The notes: a model not told the origin generated them from the letters alone. A stretch of DNA of 38,131 nt from Paenibacillus terrae (GCF_005217525.1 NZ_PNXQ01000016.1:539766-577896); one strand, 5' to 3'; positions 23,171-32,800 are shown, counted from the first letter of the stretch. Made by a program: numbers and translations.

Positions 23171-24244
23171 TTATTTTCCATACTTGATCATATACAGTGT
23201 GATCTCATCCCGGTTATGGAATAGCTGCTTGGCCCGCTGAATCTGCATGCCGGACTGCTCGAACGAAGCGATCACATCATGAATAAGCGCCAAAGGCTTT
23301 TTATGCATTAGCTTGACCGTTACGATGGCAGTACCGCCACTGCGTAAACTATACAGCAAATCGGTGACGAGCCTTGCCATTTGTTTGGGACTCCAACTCA
23401 TATCACAGACCAGCAGATCGAATGTATTTTCTTTGAATTTGACCTCACTCGCATTTTTACGCAAAAAAGTCAGATTGGCATACTTCATCAACGAAGGCTC
23501 CATCTTTGCCGGATCAACCGCCGTTACCTTGAGTCCACGCTCCAGCAAAAAGGAAGTCCATCCACCTGGCGCTGCCCCGATATCCAGTCCTTGATGAAAA
23601 GCACTAAAATCAATGCCAAACGTCGCTTCTGCCTCCAGAAGCTTGAATTTGGCACGAGAGATTTGTCCGTCCTCCTTCTGAAAACGAACTGCGCCTCCGC
23701 TCCAGTCAGACAGATTATCCTGAGGTTCCAACACACCTGCATACCATGTATCCTTATCGGCATAAACGGACACAATAACCTCGGCTCCCTGCACCGTAAG
23801 CTCCATGGGAAGATCACTTATTTGTTCACTCAATGCCTGCTTTAGCGCACCTGCGCTTTCAGTCCAACTGCTGTCAGCTCCTTTACGCACCTGTAAAGAA
23901 ACACGCTGATCTATCAGTTCTCGGCGGTTACGAATAAAAGCAACCAAACGCTCCAGCACCTGAGCCAAATCCGTACCTTCCTCCTGAAAATGAACAGGAA
24001 ATAGATGACGCAAAAACATTGGCGGCTGCCCCGTAATCGTCCCTAATGCCTCGCTTGCATCTGCAGGTAGTGTAGCCAGAAAAATTTCACCTGGTAAAAG
24101 TATTGTGCTTTTCACGGAGCCAAACATTCTTCTAAGCTCTTCTTGGGCATAAGGTGCAAACCCATGGTTGGCCGTGCAAACAAATCTTGACGATAACAAA
24201 GCGGTTTCACCCTGTTCATCTGTGCTCTTGTATATTTCCTTCAA
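23171..24244 (-). CDS. RlmM-like 23S rRNA 2'-O-methyltransferase (FtsJ superfamily)
   Basis: This 357-aa protein has a THUMP-like N-terminal half and a C-terminal FtsJ-type methyltransferase. The SAM-binding motif is LDIGAAPGGWTSFLLERG. The K-D-K-E tetrad of 2'-O-methyltransferases can be placed at FKLLEAEA, LLVCDMSW, VTVKLMHKK and EITLYM. The architecture matches RlmM (YgdE), which methylates C2498 of 23S rRNA in E. coli. The Gram-positive homologue's target is not established from sequence. The start is a TTG at 24242-24244, 10 nt after GGAGGG; an ATT one codon earlier is better spaced. It lies seven bases after the ABC ATPase stop. Confidence 0.85.
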   Translation of the reverse strand: MKEIYKSTDEQGETALLSSRFVCTANHGFAPYAQEELRRMFGSVKSTILLPGEIFLATLPADASEALGTITGQPPMFLRHLFPVHFQEEGTDLAQVLERLVAFIRNRRELIDQRVSLQVRKGADSSWTESAGALKQALSEQISDLPMELTVQGAEVIVSVYADKDTWYAGVLEPQDNLSDWSGGAVRFQKEDGQISRAKFKLLEAEATFGIDFSAFHQGLDIGAAPGGWTSFLLERGLKVTAVDPAKMEPSLMKYANLTFLRKNASEVKFKENTFDLLVCDMSWSPKQMARLVTDLLYSLRSGGTAIVTVKLMHKKPLALIHDVIASFEQSGMQIQRAKQLFHNRDEITLYMIKYGK

Positions 24245-24251
24245 AATAACG

Positions 24252-25025
24252 TTACCCTCCAGTGCACACCCGAATCCAGGGACGTTCGCCATCCCAATCC
24301 AACTCAACTGGAACTTCATAAGTGTGCATAATCAATTCTTTCGTTAAAACATCTTTTTTCGGTCCGGCTGCTGCTACCTTGCCATCACGAATTAGCGCTA
24401 CATGGGTAAAAAGGGGGACAATCTCCTCAATATGATGAGTTACATAGACCACTGACAAATCCCGCTTGCGAAGACGATCAATTTCAACCAGCATTTTTTC
24501 CCGTTCAAATAGGTCCAGTCCGGCGCAAGGCTCATCCATAATCAGCAAACGAGGCTCCGCCATCAGTGAACGAGCCAGCATCACCTTTTTTCGTTCTCCC
24601 TGAGATAAGGTACCCAGCGGATGATGCATCAGAGCGCCTAAATTCATCCCTTCCAGCAGAGATATGGCTTTTTCCCTTGTCTCTGTCGGAATCTCCTGAT
24701 AAAAGCGCAAAAAAGCATACGCTCCAGTAGCAACCACTTCCCAAACCGGATCTTTTAAAGCTAATTTCTCCAGCAACGTCTGGCTGATATATCCAATCTG
24801 CTTGCGTACTTCCCGTACGTCACATTGACCAAATGTTTGCCCAAGCACTTTGACCGTTCCACGACTCGGAAACATATACCCGGTCATCATTTCCAGCAAT
24901 GTTGTTTTACCAGAACCGTTGCGCCCCAGAATGACCCAATGCTCATTTTCCCGTATTTCAAGATTCACATCGTCTAATATTCGTCTATCTTCCCGCTGCA
25001 ATGTGATGTTCTTCATAGATATCAT
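24252..25025 (-). CDS. ABC transporter ATP-binding protein (YlmA-like)
   Basis: This 257-aa single ABC ATPase has Walker A GRNGSGKTT (about residue 35), a Q-loop in IGYISQ, signature LSQGERKK, Walker B LLIMDEPCAG and the switch His in YVTHHIEE. No permease gene is adjacent, so a transport role is unproven; it resembles orphan ABC ATPases such as YlmA. It begins with an ATG that overlaps the thioredoxin-like gene's stop (ATGA) and is followed at seven bases by the methyltransferase gene. Confidence 0.88.
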   Translation of the reverse strand: MISMKNITLQREDRRILDDVNLEIRENEHWVILGRNGSGKTTLLEMMTGYMFPSRGTVKVLGQTFGQCDVREVRKQIGYISQTLLEKLALKDPVWEVVATGAYAFLRFYQEIPTETREKAISLLEGMNLGALMHHPLGTLSQGERKKVMLARSLMAEPRLLIMDEPCAGLDLFEREKMLVEIDRLRKRDLSVVYVTHHIEEIVPLFTHVALIRDGKVAAAGPKKDVLTKELIMHTYEVPVELDWDGERPWIRVCTGG

Positions 25026-25336
25026 TCCACCACGCTCCTTATCCTGCTCAGCAAGTGTTCCACAGATTCCATTTTGTAGATAATTTCAGGACTTCCGTTC
25101 TCACCGTTATATAAAAGAAGGGCAGGAACACTGGAAATCCGGTGCTCCTGTACCAGTTCAGGAATATAGTTAATATTGCTTTGCAACACGACTCCTTCGG
25201 GGAGCAAATGCTCTGCCACTTCCAGCATCCGCCGGGCCGCCGCGCAGGTTCCGCACATGGGAGTGTACACAAACAAAGCCAGCTTGCATCCCTCCCATAT
25301 GGCGCGACGCACCTCCTTTTGTCCCAGCTCCTTCAT
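25022..25336 (-). CDS. Thioredoxin-like protein
   Basis: This 104-aa thioredoxin-fold protein has active site CGTC in PMCGTCAAARRM (about residues 28-31), a cis-proline segment SSVPALLLY and no signal peptide, so it is cytoplasmic. It overlaps both neighbours by four bases (ATGA at each end), indicating translational coupling. It probably reduces a protein disulfide; the partner is unknown. Confidence 0.9.
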   Translation of the reverse strand: MKELGQKEVRRAIWEGCKLALFVYTPMCGTCAAARRMLEVAEHLLPEGVVLQSNINYIPELVQEHRISSVPALLLYNGENGSPEIIYKMESVEHLLSRIRSVVE

Positions 25337-25671
25337 CGTTCCGACTCTTTTCTGATCTCGCTCATGCGCTCCTCCGGTACCGGCCCGTTATGCACGGTAA
25401 CTCCTTCCGGCTTGTTGGCATACAGCAGCTCGTACATGGCTCGTCTGCCCTCTGGACTAGAGGAATGCAAATAAATTTCACGCGGATACAACTGCTTTCC
25501 TGCAATAGCAGCAGCCACATCTTTCCCTGTTGGCTGACCCGGTCCCAAATCATAGTCCAGCGATAGCACCGAAATCGGGTATTCATGAAGCAGTAACAAA
25601 CACTCCTCTGCATCCCTTGCCAGCTTAAAGCCAGGAGGACAAGGCCGATAATCGTCCATAAACAAATGCAT
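25333..25671 (-). CDS. Cyclic-phosphate-type receiver (cREC) domain protein
   Basis: This 112-aa single-domain protein starts MHLFMDDYRPCPPGF and has a second acidic site VLSLDYDLGPGQPTGKDV. This is the pattern of the small receiver-like family named cyclic-phosphate processing receiver domain, in which LD-type motifs replace a standard phospho-acceptor layout. Assignment is from memory of that family. The start is the ATG at 25669-25671 with AGGAGG eight bases upstream; a longer frame reaches 25731 without a ribosome site. It is co-transcribed with the endonuclease IV gene upstream and the thioredoxin-like gene downstream. Confidence 0.75.
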   Translation of the reverse strand: MHLFMDDYRPCPPGFKLARDAEECLLLLHEYPISVLSLDYDLGPGQPTGKDVAAAIAGKQLYPREIYLHSSSPEGRRAMYELLYANKPEGVTVHNGPVPEERMSEIRKESER

Positions 25672-25734
25672 CAACATCTCCTCCTTTTTCCCATGGATGT
25701 AAGCTTCATAAGCCTCAAAGATGAAGATCATCCT

Positions 25735-26592
25735 TCAGACTGTTTTCTGCCAGCTTTGGATCATTTGAATATCTTCACGATGTGTCCCATCAGATCCCGT
25801 TTCGGTTTCCAAAACGACAGGAATGCCTCTTACCGGCTCCTGCTCCAACATCCAATGCATGCCCTCCAGACCAATACATCCCTGCCCGACACGTGCATGT
25901 CTGTCTTTTTTAGAGCCATACGGGTATTTAGAATCGTTCAAATGAACTGCACACAGAGCTGGCCAATAACCGAGTCGCTCCCCTTTTTCGATCAACGCCT
26001 CATCACATCCACCGTTCCACAATCCAGCTGCATACGCATGACAGGTATCCAGACAAAAGCCGATGCTGTCAGGATATTGGCACAACTGGCGAATTTGCAC
26101 CATTTCCTCCAGCCTGGTTCCCATCGGACCGTGATCCCCTGCCTGATTTTCAATCAGTATTTTTGCATTTCCCTGCCAACCTTCCAGCACATCATCAAAA
26201 CAACCAATGATATTCCGATAGCCGTCCAGCGGGTCAGACGCATGGGTATGCCCAAAATGAACGACAATCCCCTTCGAGCCACAGGCTTGAGCGATATCCA
26301 GATCGTTTCGCAATGAAGCAACTGTCAGCTCATAAAGCTCCTGTCCGCGTTCGCGCCCGTGAGCTGGATTAACGGGATATGGCGAGTGGCCAATAGATTG
26401 AAGTTCATGTTTTATACAATAAGCTTTGCAAGCAGCCGCATCAGCAGCATTCCATTCCTTCTGCCTAAGACTACGTGGGTTTTTCGGAAAATATTGAAAA
26501 GAACGTCCCCCCTGCTCTCGTGCACGCGCAGCGGCTTTGGAAAAACCGCCTCGCGTGCTCACATGAGAGCCGATCAGCAGTTTAGGCATCAT
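25735..26592 (-). CDS. nfo: Endonuclease IV (AP endonuclease)
   Basis: This 285-aa TIM-barrel enzyme cleaves DNA at abasic sites. Metal-binding segments are visible: IGSHVSTRGG at the N terminus, VVHFGHTHAS, ILIENQAG, FCLDTCHAYAAG, AVHLNDSKYPYGSKKDRH and VLETETG near the C terminus. The length is typical of Nfo. The start (tandem ATGs at 26592 and 26589) overlaps the end of the glycosylase gene by 11 bp; the ribosome site is weak, so coupling is likely. Glycosylase and AP endonuclease act consecutively in base excision repair. Confidence 0.95.
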   Translation of the reverse strand: MMPKLLIGSHVSTRGGFSKAAARAREQGGRSFQYFPKNPRSLRQKEWNAADAAACKAYCIKHELQSIGHSPYPVNPAHGRERGQELYELTVASLRNDLDIAQACGSKGIVVHFGHTHASDPLDGYRNIIGCFDDVLEGWQGNAKILIENQAGDHGPMGTRLEEMVQIRQLCQYPDSIGFCLDTCHAYAAGLWNGGCDEALIEKGERLGYWPALCAVHLNDSKYPYGSKKDRHARVGQGCIGLEGMHWMLEQEPVRGIPVVLETETGSDGTHREDIQMIQSWQKTV

Positions 26593-27400
26593 GCTGCTGT
26601 ACCGGGCAATAAAATGCTTTTTTTCCCACCAGCTCTACCCGCACAATTTTCCCGCCGCTTGGCGATTCTTCTCCTTCACGGTCATACACCCGGCACTGAT
26701 GGTCAAAACCGCCCGTCAGCGTATCCCCCTCCATCAAAGGAATTTCCATATAACCGCCTTCTGCAGTAGCTTCACGAAGTACGGATTGCGTAGCATGGTA
26801 CAGCTTTTCCACTTTTTCTGGCGACTGCACGATGTTTTGTACTTTGGAACCTGGTGTAAATCCGGCGATATAAGCAATTTCGTCTGAATAACAATTGCCA
26901 ATACCGGAAAAAACATGCTGATTCACCAGCGTTGTTTTCAAAATACCCCTACGTCCCTTCAGACGTGCCGTGAACTTTTCCAATGTCATACGACGATCCA
27001 GCGGATCAGGTCCGAGTTCAGACATCGCCTCTTCTGTTTCTTTTGCCGTCAGCAAGTGCAGGTAACCCAAGCGCAGCCCGATAAAATAAAGCTTTACTCC
27101 ACTAAAATCCAGTTCAATTTGAACCGTACGGTCAGGGCGCTGCTCCTCCGTTCCCAGATACAGCATTCCTCCCAGCATCAGATGCAGCACAAGCCGCCCG
27201 CCCGTGTTCAGATGAAAAATCAAGTGCTTGCCTCGACGCTCCATATATACAACGGTAGTTCCCAGCAATTGCTTCTCAAACGTTTCCACTTCGGTATTAA
27301 TGGATTTCACACGGTTAACCGTCACTCCGGTAATCGGAATGTCCAAAATTTGTTTTGACAATAGCGTTCTGTAGTTCTCCATCTCAGGAAGTTCCGGCAT
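26582..27400 (-). CDS. Fpg/Nei-family DNA glycosylase lacking zinc-finger cysteines
   Basis: This 272-aa protein starts MPELPEME, giving the catalytic Pro2 and Glu3. It also has RRGKHL (the beta-elimination lysine region) and HVFSGIGNCYSDEI (helix-two-turn-helix). Fpg and Nei remove oxidised bases and nick the strand. The C-terminal zinc finger, normally with four cysteines, is degenerate. Between HQCRVYDREGE and KAFYCPVQQ, Ser/Pro/Gly occupy the first pair and Gln the last cysteine, so a zincless finger is likely. The ATG at 27400 has AAAGGAA upstream. It is the first gene of the six-gene string ending at 23171. Confidence 0.92.
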   Translation of the reverse strand: MPELPEMENYRTLLSKQILDIPITGVTVNRVKSINTEVETFEKQLLGTTVVYMERRGKHLIFHLNTGGRLVLHLMLGGMLYLGTEEQRPDRTVQIELDFSGVKLYFIGLRLGYLHLLTAKETEEAMSELGPDPLDRRMTLEKFTARLKGRRGILKTTLVNQHVFSGIGNCYSDEIAYIAGFTPGSKVQNIVQSPEKVEKLYHATQSVLREATAEGGYMEIPLMEGDTLTGGFDHQCRVYDREGEESPSGGKIVRVELVGKKAFYCPVQQHDA

Positions 27401-27473
27401 GTCAACATCTTTCCTTTCGTAGCTGCAAATCACTTTTGATTCTTGCAGATTTTTTTAAAATGTATATTCAATA

Positions 27474-28262
27474 TTACTTAAACTCTTCTCGGAGCCAATC
27501 CTGCAATTCATCCAGATTGTCAAATATCAGGTCAGGTTTTACTCCAACGGCACGCATATGTCCGTCCATATTAGCGCGGGTCGAAACACCCGATAGTATG
27601 AGAGCTGTTTTGCAACCTGCCGCCGCACCTGCCGCAATATCGGTAAGCATATTATCGCCCACAACCAGAGCTTCATCCGCTCTAATGTTCAAGTGATCCA
27701 GCGCATAGTTCATTAACACGCTTGAAGGCTTGCCGATGACGACGGGCTTTACCTGTGATGCCGCCTCAATCGCAGCTCCAATCGTTCCTGCCCCCGGCGT
27801 GAGTCCATCTTGTGAAGGTAATTGAAGATCAGGGTTTGTCAAAATAAAAGTGGCTCCTTCCCGAATCCATCGCATAGCAGCAACCAGCTTATCATATGTA
27901 AATTGGCGATCTATCCCCTGCACCACATAATCGGGATGATCCTCCACAAGCTGCAATCCGGCATCCGTAAGAGCCTGACGCAATCCCGTTTCACCAATAC
28001 AATATACACTTGCTCCAGGGCTTTGCTGTGCAACATATTGTGCAGCCGCCAGCGCCGAAGTACATACTTCATCGCTAACTGCATCAATTCCCATACCGAC
28101 CAAATGCATTGCCACCGACTCAGGTGTGCGTGAAGCATTATTCGTAACATAAGCATAAGGTATCTGGTTCGTGCGCAATTGGGATATGAGCAGATCCGCA
28201 CCCTTGATCATCCGGTCCCCATGGTACAATGTTCCATCCAGATCAATTAGTAACGATTTTAT
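27474..28262 (-). CDS. HAD-superfamily phosphatase, NagD/AraL-like subfamily
   Basis: This protein of about 262 aa has motif I LLIDLDGTLYHGD, motif II YVTNNASR, the motif III lysine in VIGKPSS and motif IV VVGDNMLTDIAAG. This is a HAD IIA phosphatase with a large cap between motifs II and III, like YutF, AraL and NagD. Substrates are small phosphorylated metabolites and are not readable here. GGGAGGG is seven bases before an ATA codon (28260-28262), which would give (M)KSLLIDLDG. The only conventional start is a GTG at 28278-28280, which lies upstream of this site and has no ribosome site of its own. Confidence 0.88.
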   Translation of the reverse strand: MKSLLIDLDGTLYHGDRMIKGADLLISQLRTNQIPYAYVTNNASRTPESVAMHLVGMGIDAVSDEVCTSALAAAQYVAQQSPGASVYCIGETGLRQALTDAGLQLVEDHPDYVVQGIDRQFTYDKLVAAMRWIREGATFILTNPDLQLPSQDGLTPGAGTIGAAIEAASQVKPVVIGKPSSVLMNYALDHLNIRADEALVVGDNMLTDIAAGAAAGCKTALILSGVSTRANMDGHMRAVGVKPDLIFDNLDELQDWLREEFK

Positions 28263-28408
28263 CGTAATTCCCTCCCGCACTTCAAATCAATTCATCTTAA
28301 ACATTTGAATGATAATTCATCCCATGAATAATGTTCACCCTCTTATTTAATCACCTTAATCATTTAGGTCATAAAATAAGAGGAGCTCCCCATTTCATCT
28401 TATCTATC

Positions 28409-28621
28409 TTAAGTCAAAAATACGTATGAAGTCCATGAATTGCTGATAAACCGTTCAAAATAATGCCATTCCTCGCTAAAAGCCGTCGCTTTCCCATGGA
28501 ATAAGCTTACACCTCCGTCGAAATCCATCGAAGATGCCTTTTTTACAAGGAAAATTTCCTGTAGTTCCTCACCCTGCTTAAAATATAAAAACCTTAAAAT
28601 TCGATATATAGAAAACGGAAT
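28409..28621 (-). CDS. Small unrecognised protein with an apparent ATT start
   Basis: This frame of 70 codons ends in TAA at 28409-28411. It reads (M)PFSIYRILRFLYFKQG, then EELQEIFLVKKASS, MDFDGGVSLFHGKATAFS and EEWHYFERFISNSW. GGAGGTG (28634-28628) is six bases before an ATT codon at 28619-28621, with a stop codon three codons further upstream. No ATG/GTG/TTG follows until an ATG at codon 32. Codon choice looks like that of the neighbours. I do not recognise the family. Alternatives are a 39-aa protein from the internal ATG, or a remnant of a longer gene. Confidence 0.45.
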   Translation of the reverse strand: MPFSIYRILRFLYFKQGEELQEIFLVKKASSMDFDGGVSLFHGKATAFSEEWHYFERFISNSWTSYVFLT

Positions 28622-28724
28622 ATATCACACCTCCATATGTGGTAGTACAAATTCATTCGACCCCACCCATATGTCGTCCTCAACTCTTGTCACATCCTGC
28701 GCTTTCCCGGAAAATAATTTCGCA

Positions 28725-28759
28725 GGAAAAACAAAGGCACCGGAGCAAGCCCCGGCACC
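28725..28759 (-). terminator. Terminator of rnz
   Basis: On the minus strand, GGTGCCGGGG (28759-28750) pairs with CTCCGGTGCC (28745-28736), with G-T pairs allowed and loop CTTG, followed by TTTGTTTTTCC. Confidence 0.75.
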
Positions 28760-28789
28760 CATACACGTTTTATCCTCTATTACTACCGT

Positions 28790-29722
28790 TTATGAACCGA
28801 TATCAGGCACGGCTAACAGCACATGCTGCTCCGCCAGCAATGAATTGGGGAATATACTCCGCGCTTCCTCCAGCAACGGCTGGAGCTGCTCCTGATCTTT
28901 ATATCTGGAACTAAAGTGCGTCATAATCAACTGACTCGCACCTGCCGCTTTTGCTGCTTCCGCTGCCTGGAGTGCTGTACTATGATGATATTCATACGCC
29001 GTTTCCGCCAGCTCATGCAGAAAAGTAGCTTCATGAACGACAACCGTTGCATCTTGAGCCAACACTACGGTATTCGGGCAAGGTCGCGTGTCACCAAGAA
29101 TGGTGATGATACGTCCTTTTTTCGGCGTACCCATTACATCCTGCGGATGAAGAATGACCCCACCCTCCACCTCGACACTTTCTCCACGCTTCAGCTTACC
29201 ATACACCGGGCCTGGCTTGATTCCGTATTGCTCCAGCAGCTCCTGATTGAGCTTGCCGGGCTTATCCATCTCTACAATACGATATCCGTAGCTGTCAATT
29301 CGATGATCCAGCAAAGCCGACTCCACACGGAACTGCCCATCATCAAACAACAGCCCTCCCGTATGCTCCACAATGTGTAGTGGGTAGTTGATATGGGATT
29401 GACTTATTCCCAGAGATAATTCGACGTACTGCTTGAGTCCGAGCGGCCCGTAAACCGTCAGCGGTGTCGTCCCCCCCTGATACGCCCTGCTCGACAGCAG
29501 ACCCGGCAGACCAAAGAGATGGTCTCCATGCAAATGGGTAATGAATATTTTTTCAAGCCTGCTTAGCTTAAGCGGCGAACGCAGTACCTCCTGCTGAGTT
29601 CCTTCGCCGCAATCGAACAACCACATGCTTCTTCGTTCTTCCAGCAAACGGAGTGCGATGGACGTCACGTTTCGCTGGATGGTAGGCACACCTGCATTCG
29701 TGCCGAGAAAATAAAATTCCAT
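28790..29722 (-). CDS. rnz: Ribonuclease Z (tRNA 3' endonuclease)
   Basis: This 310-aa metallo-beta-lactamase-fold nuclease removes the 3' trailer from tRNA precursors lacking an encoded CCA. The N terminus MEFYFLGTNAGVPT is characteristic. The metal motif HLHGDH occurs in FITHLHGDHLFGLPG (about 62-76), and later ligands lie in ILGDTRPC, VHEATF and IMTHFSSRY. The length is typical. AGGAAGAAGG precedes the ATG. It follows metH after a short gap with a hairpin. Confidence 0.95.
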   Translation of the reverse strand: MEFYFLGTNAGVPTIQRNVTSIALRLLEERRSMWLFDCGEGTQQEVLRSPLKLSRLEKIFITHLHGDHLFGLPGLLSSRAYQGGTTPLTVYGPLGLKQYVELSLGISQSHINYPLHIVEHTGGLLFDDGQFRVESALLDHRIDSYGYRIVEMDKPGKLNQELLEQYGIKPGPVYGKLKRGESVEVEGGVILHPQDVMGTPKKGRIITILGDTRPCPNTVVLAQDATVVVHEATFLHELAETAYEYHHSTALQAAEAAKAAGASQLIMTHFSSRYKDQEQLQPLLEEARSIFPNSLLAEQHVLLAVPDIGS

Positions 29723-29752
29723 GACTTTTTAGCCTTCTTCCTGCTGACCAGC

Positions 29753-29774
29753 AAAACCTCCGAAGCTCCGGAGG
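29753..29774 (-). terminator. Probable terminator of metH
   Basis: On the minus strand, CCTCCG (29774-29769) pairs with CGGAGG (29762-29757) around a 6-nt loop, followed by a short TTTT run. The T-tract is weak. Confidence 0.5.
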
Positions 29775-29802
29775 GTCTTTGCTATCCCATCTGATAAAGG
29801 TG

Positions 29803-32800
29803 TTATACCTTTTCGACGTTAAAATACTGCGCTTGAGGGTGGCTGAACACCATAGCTGATACTGAAGCCTCCGGTTCCATCATAAACCCTTCTGTGAGTT
29901 CAACGCCAATATCCTCAGGTTTCAACAGCTGGAACAATGGTCCCTGATCCTCCAGATCAGGACATGCCGGATAGCCAAAAGATACCCGTATGCCCTGATA
30001 TCTAGCCCCATGCCGCTGTTTCATCGTCATGTCTGCCGAGTCCGGGAAACCCCAGCTGTCCCTTATAATATGATGAAGTCGCTCAGCGAGTCCTTCTGCC
30101 ACTTCCAGCGCTACCGACTGAAGTGCATGAGAGCGTAAGTAATCCCCTTTTTCTTTCCATTGCGTGGAAAGCTGCTGAATACCATGACCCGCCGTAACGA
30201 CCATAAAACCTACATAATCCATAACTCCAGATTCCACCGATTTCAAAAAGTCAGCCAGACATAAATAAGGCTCTACTTGTTGACGCGGAAACGTAAATGT
30301 ATGCAGTACCTTGCTCACATCTGATGGATCATAAACCAAAATCTGATCTCCCTGTGACTGCGCCGGGAAGAAACGGTATACAGCATGTGCCTGAATAATT
30401 CCATCCGTAACGGCTTCAAACATGATGCTATCTACGGTTTCCTTTAACTGAGTCGCTTTCGGATTCCCCGAAGCCAGCAATTGCTCTACATTTCCTTTTA
30501 ATCCAAGATGGTGCCCCATCAGCATCTGCATATTCACATAAGGCAAAATATAATTGAGCGGATAGTTACGCAGTACATGGCGATCCGTATCCGGCGGAAT
30601 ATAGACGGGCAAATCCTGAGCAATGTTAGAGCGAACAGCCCGGGTAAGTTTAGGCAACGGCTTGGCTTCCACGCCCGTTGCGGCTTCCGCTTCCCGTTCA
30701 GCCTCCATTTCCTCTGCCATTTTCTTGCGGGACTCAGGATTCATCAGCTTGTTAGCTATGTCCAAACCATCCATTGCATCCTTCGCATAGACAACCATTC
30801 CGTCATACTCGGGACGGATACGGTTTTTCGTAAACTTACGCGTCAAAGCAGCTCCGCCAACCATAATCGGGATATCAATATTCGCATTTTTCAAATCCTG
30901 TGCAGTCAACACCATCTGTTGAGCCGATTTAACAAGTAAACCGGATAAGCCAATCGCGTCGGCCTTTTCTTCACGGTAAGCCTCAATAATGCGTTCTGGT
31001 GGTACTTTTATACCCAGATTTACAATATGGTAACCATTGTTGGATAGAATAATCTCTACCAGGTTTTTACCAATGTCATGCACATCACCTTTGACCGTAG
31101 CCAGCAAAATCTTTCCTTTTACCGAGGATTCATTTTTCTCCATAAACGGTTCCAAGTAGGCTACCGACGCCTTCATGACTTCAGCGCTTTGCAGCACCTC
31201 TGCAACGATCAATTCGTTATTGTTAAACAAACGGCCTACTTCTTCCATTCCCTTCATCAGCGGCCCATTAATAATTTCCAGCGAAGAATACTTGGCGAGC
31301 GCTTGCTCCAGATCTGGAATCAGCCCCTCCTTACTGCCCTCTACTACATAGGAAGCCAGCCGCTCTTCGAGCGAAAGGTTGGACACCTTCTCCTTCTTCT
31401 CCACTTTCTTATTACGGAAAGCAGCCACAAAAGCAGCTAATGTATCGTCGTTCGTTTTATAAATCAGGTCTTCGGCGAGCTTTCGTTCATGCTCGGGTAT
31501 CGAAGCATAACGTTCGAGCTTCTCCGTATTTACAATCGCATAGTCCAAGCCTGCTTTGGTACACTCGTACAAATAGACGGAATTGAGAACCTCACGCCCC
31601 GCCTCCGGCAATCCGAAGGACACGTTACTAATACCCAGAATGGTGTGAACTCCTGGAAGCGCCTCTTTAATAATCCGAATCCCCTCAATCGTTTCCTTGG
31701 CCGAACCGATGTATTGCTCATCACCTGTGCCCACGGGAAATACGAGTGTATCAAAAATAAGATCCTCCGGAGCCAGACCGTAACGGTTCACCAGCAGATC
31801 ATAAGAACGTTTGGCCACCTCAAGCTTATCCTCACGTGAAATAGCCTGTCCGCGCTCATCAATGGTTCCAACAACAACAGCCGCGCCGTATTTATGAATA
31901 AGTGGTGCCATTTTCTCGAATTTCTCTTCGCCATCCTCCAAATTAATGGAGTTAATGATCGCCTTACCTTGCGAATATTGCAAGGCGGTATCAATGACCT
32001 TGATATCCGTCGTATCAATTACGAGAGGAACCTTTACCTTATTCACTACCAGCTTCAAAAAGGCTTCCATATCCGTCATTTCATCACGGTCCGGGTCCTG
32101 TACACAAATATCTATGACATGCGCTCCGCTCTTTACCTGAGCACGGGCAATTTCGGAGGCCTCTTCGTATTTGCCTTCCACGATCAAACGCTTGAATTTG
32201 CGGGAGCCAAGAACATTCGTTCGCTCACCAACCATATAAGGACGATTTTCCTGTTCAATATATACAGGCTCAATACCCGATACAGCCGGTGGGTGATGGC
32301 CTTCCAGCGGACGCGGCTCAAACTGAGCCATACTTTCACTCATAACCCGGATATGCTCAGGCGTGGTACCGCAACAGCCCCCTGCGATATTAAGCCAGCC
32401 TTTTTCGGCGAAAGCAGCCATTTTACGTGCCAAAGAATCAGGAGATTCATGATATTGACCGTTTTCATCGGGCAGACCTGCATTCGGATAACAGCTAATT
32501 GCTGCTGAGGACATATCGGAGAGAGAGCGAATGTGATCCCGCATAAATTCCGGCCCTGTAGCACAGTTTAGCCCGATCGACACCGGATGCAAGTGTTCCA
32601 GCGATATGCAGAAGGATTCAATATTTTGACCTGCTAAAGTCGTTCCCATTGGTTCAATCGTTCCCGAAATCATTAACGGAAGCTCAATACCTGTCTGTTC
32701 AAAAGCCTGCCGAATTCCAATACTTCCGGCTTTGACGTTAAGTGTATCCTGTGAAGTCTCCAAAAGCAGGGCATCCACGCCACCTTCAATCAGCGCCAAG

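Noticed and set aside
28696..28726. Inverted repeat CCTGCG/CGCAGG as a second rnz terminator
   Set aside because: No T-run follows on either strand, and the true terminator lies just before it at 28725-28759.
31894..32508. 204-codon plus-strand frame opposite metH
   Set aside because: Antisense shadow; composition unlike neighbouring proteins.
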